Assembly: GCA_905479495.1 (NCBI GenBank)
Contig: CAJQMR010000010.1
Location: 434,001-498,000 of the forward strand
DNA: 64,000 nt
Direction of reading: 5' to 3'
Source: an uncultured Anaerolineae bacterium
GTDB lineage: Bacteria; Chloroflexota; Anaerolineae; Promineifilales; Promineifilaceae
The position numbers were made by a program, and so were the translations under genes. Below, piece after piece: positions 63,017-64,000 of this stretch. The notes beneath the pieces were generated by a model, which did no database searches, was not told the DNA's origin, and saw only the letters and a list, made by a program, of their open reading frames with translations. Positions within the stretch are counted from its first letter, which is position 1, and every line of letters starts with the position of its first letter.

Positions 63017-64000
63017 TTATTGTGCAAAATTAAAGATAGCTACCAACGGATCATGATCTGAAACGCGATGGAGCGAGCTATCCTCCGGATCGCCGATGGG
63101 ATAGTCGGCATTGCTGTGCAGCACTTCGACCAGGGCTAGTTGGTTGAAAAGCGTGGGTGAAACGACAATATGGTCCAGCGTTTGGGTACGGCCTTCAAAG
63201 ATGTAGGTGTACGGCCGTTCCTCTTCCGGCAAGTAGCGATACACATGCTGCAAACCAGATGCCTCCAACGTATCCACCGGCAGCGTCTGGTAAAACGAAT
63301 TTAAATCCCCCAGCACCACAAAATAGGCCTCTGGGTTATTCGCCGCCAGTTCTTCAATGACGGTGACGTTCCAGGCAGCTTGGGCAGTCCGCACCGGCTC
63401 CGTTGCTTCCTCGCCAGCAGAGAGCGAGAGGAAATGATTGTTCAGCACAATCACCGTCTGGTCACCGCTGTCCAGGTGTGCTGTGACGGTTATCACCAGG
63501 GGTGGGCGAGCAAACAGATCGCCGGGCGCGTCGTGGGCCGCTACCGATTCCACGGTAGCCAGATCGCTGCGCACCAGATAACCTACATCGATGCCCCGCG
63601 AATCGTTCCCTTCAATTAGGTATGGCTCATAGCCAAATTCAGCAATCGCGTCTTCTTCCACCAAATCTTGCAACACGTCCAAATTTTCCACTTCTTGCAG
63701 CCCAATGATGGTGGGCGCTCCCATAGCCACGATGGTTTGGGCAATTTTGTCCAGCTTGGCCCGATACTCAAACACGGTCGGCAGCGGCGGACTGGAAGGA
63801 TGTGGTGTAAGCAAGTCGAAGAAATTTTCTACGTTGAAGGTGGCAATGCTTAGCTCATTGCTTTCGGCGGGGCGAATGGTGGGTAACGGCCGTTCCGCCA
63901 TCACCACCTCAGGCAGCACAATCGGCTCAATCTTGTAATTACCAAAGGTGTACGCCAGTGGTCCAATTAAATTCTGGACCAAATCGCCACTGGCCACCGC
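63017..64000 (-). CDS. Secreted endonuclease/exonuclease/phosphatase-family protein (N-terminus outside window)
   Basis: The frame runs open through base 64000, so only the C-terminal 328 residues or so are seen. They start in the middle of a typical ExeM-like protein (GPLAYTFGNYKI) and contain the EEP catalytic fold: ATFNVENFFDL, GLQEVENLDVL, a central LNNHFLS, VVLGDLNSF and the final SDHDPLVA with the catalytic Asp-His. Relatives are extracellular nucleases with upstream lamin-tail or OB-fold domains. The start codon lies beyond the window. Confidence 0.9.
   Translation of the reverse strand, partial: AVASGDLVQNLIGPLAYTFGNYKIEPIVLPEVVMAERPLPTIRPAESNELSIATFNVENFFDLLTPHPSSPPLPTVFEYRAKLDKIAQTIVAMGAPTIIGLQEVENLDVLQDLVEEDAIAEFGYEPYLIEGNDSRGIDVGYLVRSDLATVESVAAHDAPGDLFARPPLVITVTAHLDSGDQTVIVLNNHFLSLSAGEEATEPVRTAQAAWNVTVIEELAANNPEAYFVVLGDLNSFYQTLPVDTLEASGLQHVYRYLPEEERPYTYIFEGRTQTLDHIVVSPTLFNQLALVEVLHSNADYPIGDPEDSSLHRVSDHDPLVAIFNFAQ

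Overview
The window looks like chromosomal DNA of a Chloroflexota bacterium, most likely Anaerolineae-like. This is inferred from the gene set (CpXC protein, MoxR/DUF58/DUF4129 cluster, BTAD regulator fused to an ATPase, TPTPT-linked surface proteins, Tad pseudopilins) and general style; no rRNA is present to prove it. GC is moderate, genes are dense, and there is no transposase, integrase, phage gene or CRISPR array. The most striking genome-wide signature is the palindrome ACGGCCGT, counted by eye about 85 times in 64 kb where chance predicts about one.

Layout. 1-8.2 kb (minus strand): a truncated AAA+ ATPase with an N-terminal winged helix, pyruvate kinase, lipA/lipB, a small membrane-anchored protein, a CpXC protein and a GAF-PAS histidine kinase. 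8.5-12.8 kb: a GNAT-GNAT-cNMP fusion, an Ala-rich protein with four near-identical repeats, tRNA-Leu(CAG) with promoter and terminator, a stand-alone cNMP-domain protein and a small conserved-looking ORF. 12.8-18.1 kb (minus): a tandem RNase H protein, an FprA-type ferredoxin-NADP reductase, a CBS-domain protein, a LysM-glycosidase and a papain-like peptidase. 18.3-26.2 kb (plus): cystathionine beta-synthase, then MoxR, DUF58 and two DUF4129 paralogues, then a roadblock protein. 26.5-41.8 kb: pyrG, msrA, two flippase-like membrane proteins, cmoA/cmoB, a DUF2079 protein, a phosphodiesterase/nucleotide-pyrophosphatase-type enzyme, a fused alpha/beta 2-oxoacid dehydrogenase E1, and a large secreted modular protein.

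39.7-55.5 kb is the most unusual part. A plus-strand run (46475-55451) encodes four proteins with Tad/Flp prepilin-type N-termini (G followed by Q, with E at +5 in three of them). Two carry large extracellular additions: a TadE-like head on CARDB and CnaB-like domains, and an Flp-like head on two carbohydrate-binding-like domains. The divergent BTAD-ATPase gene is separated from this run by a spacer holding heptamer repeats at 11-bp period, the arrangement SARP-type regulators bind. A 918-aa membrane AAA ATPase follows it. The upstream secreted protein at 39691 reuses the same modules. I interpret this as a regulated adhesive surface-filament locus; the Tad motor and prepilin peptidase are not in the window.

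55.5-64 kb: an ArsR-type regulator with a large N-terminal domain, an MFS transporter, an MBL-fold hydrolase, a 29-codon micro-ORF preceded by three contiguous hairpins, a membrane-anchored protein, an AHSA1-PDZ-DinB fusion, a small protein behind a near-consensus promoter overlapped by two palindromes, an SPFH protein and the C-terminal part of a secreted nuclease. Intergenic spacers often hold hairpins built from short repeated AT-rich words, different in each place.
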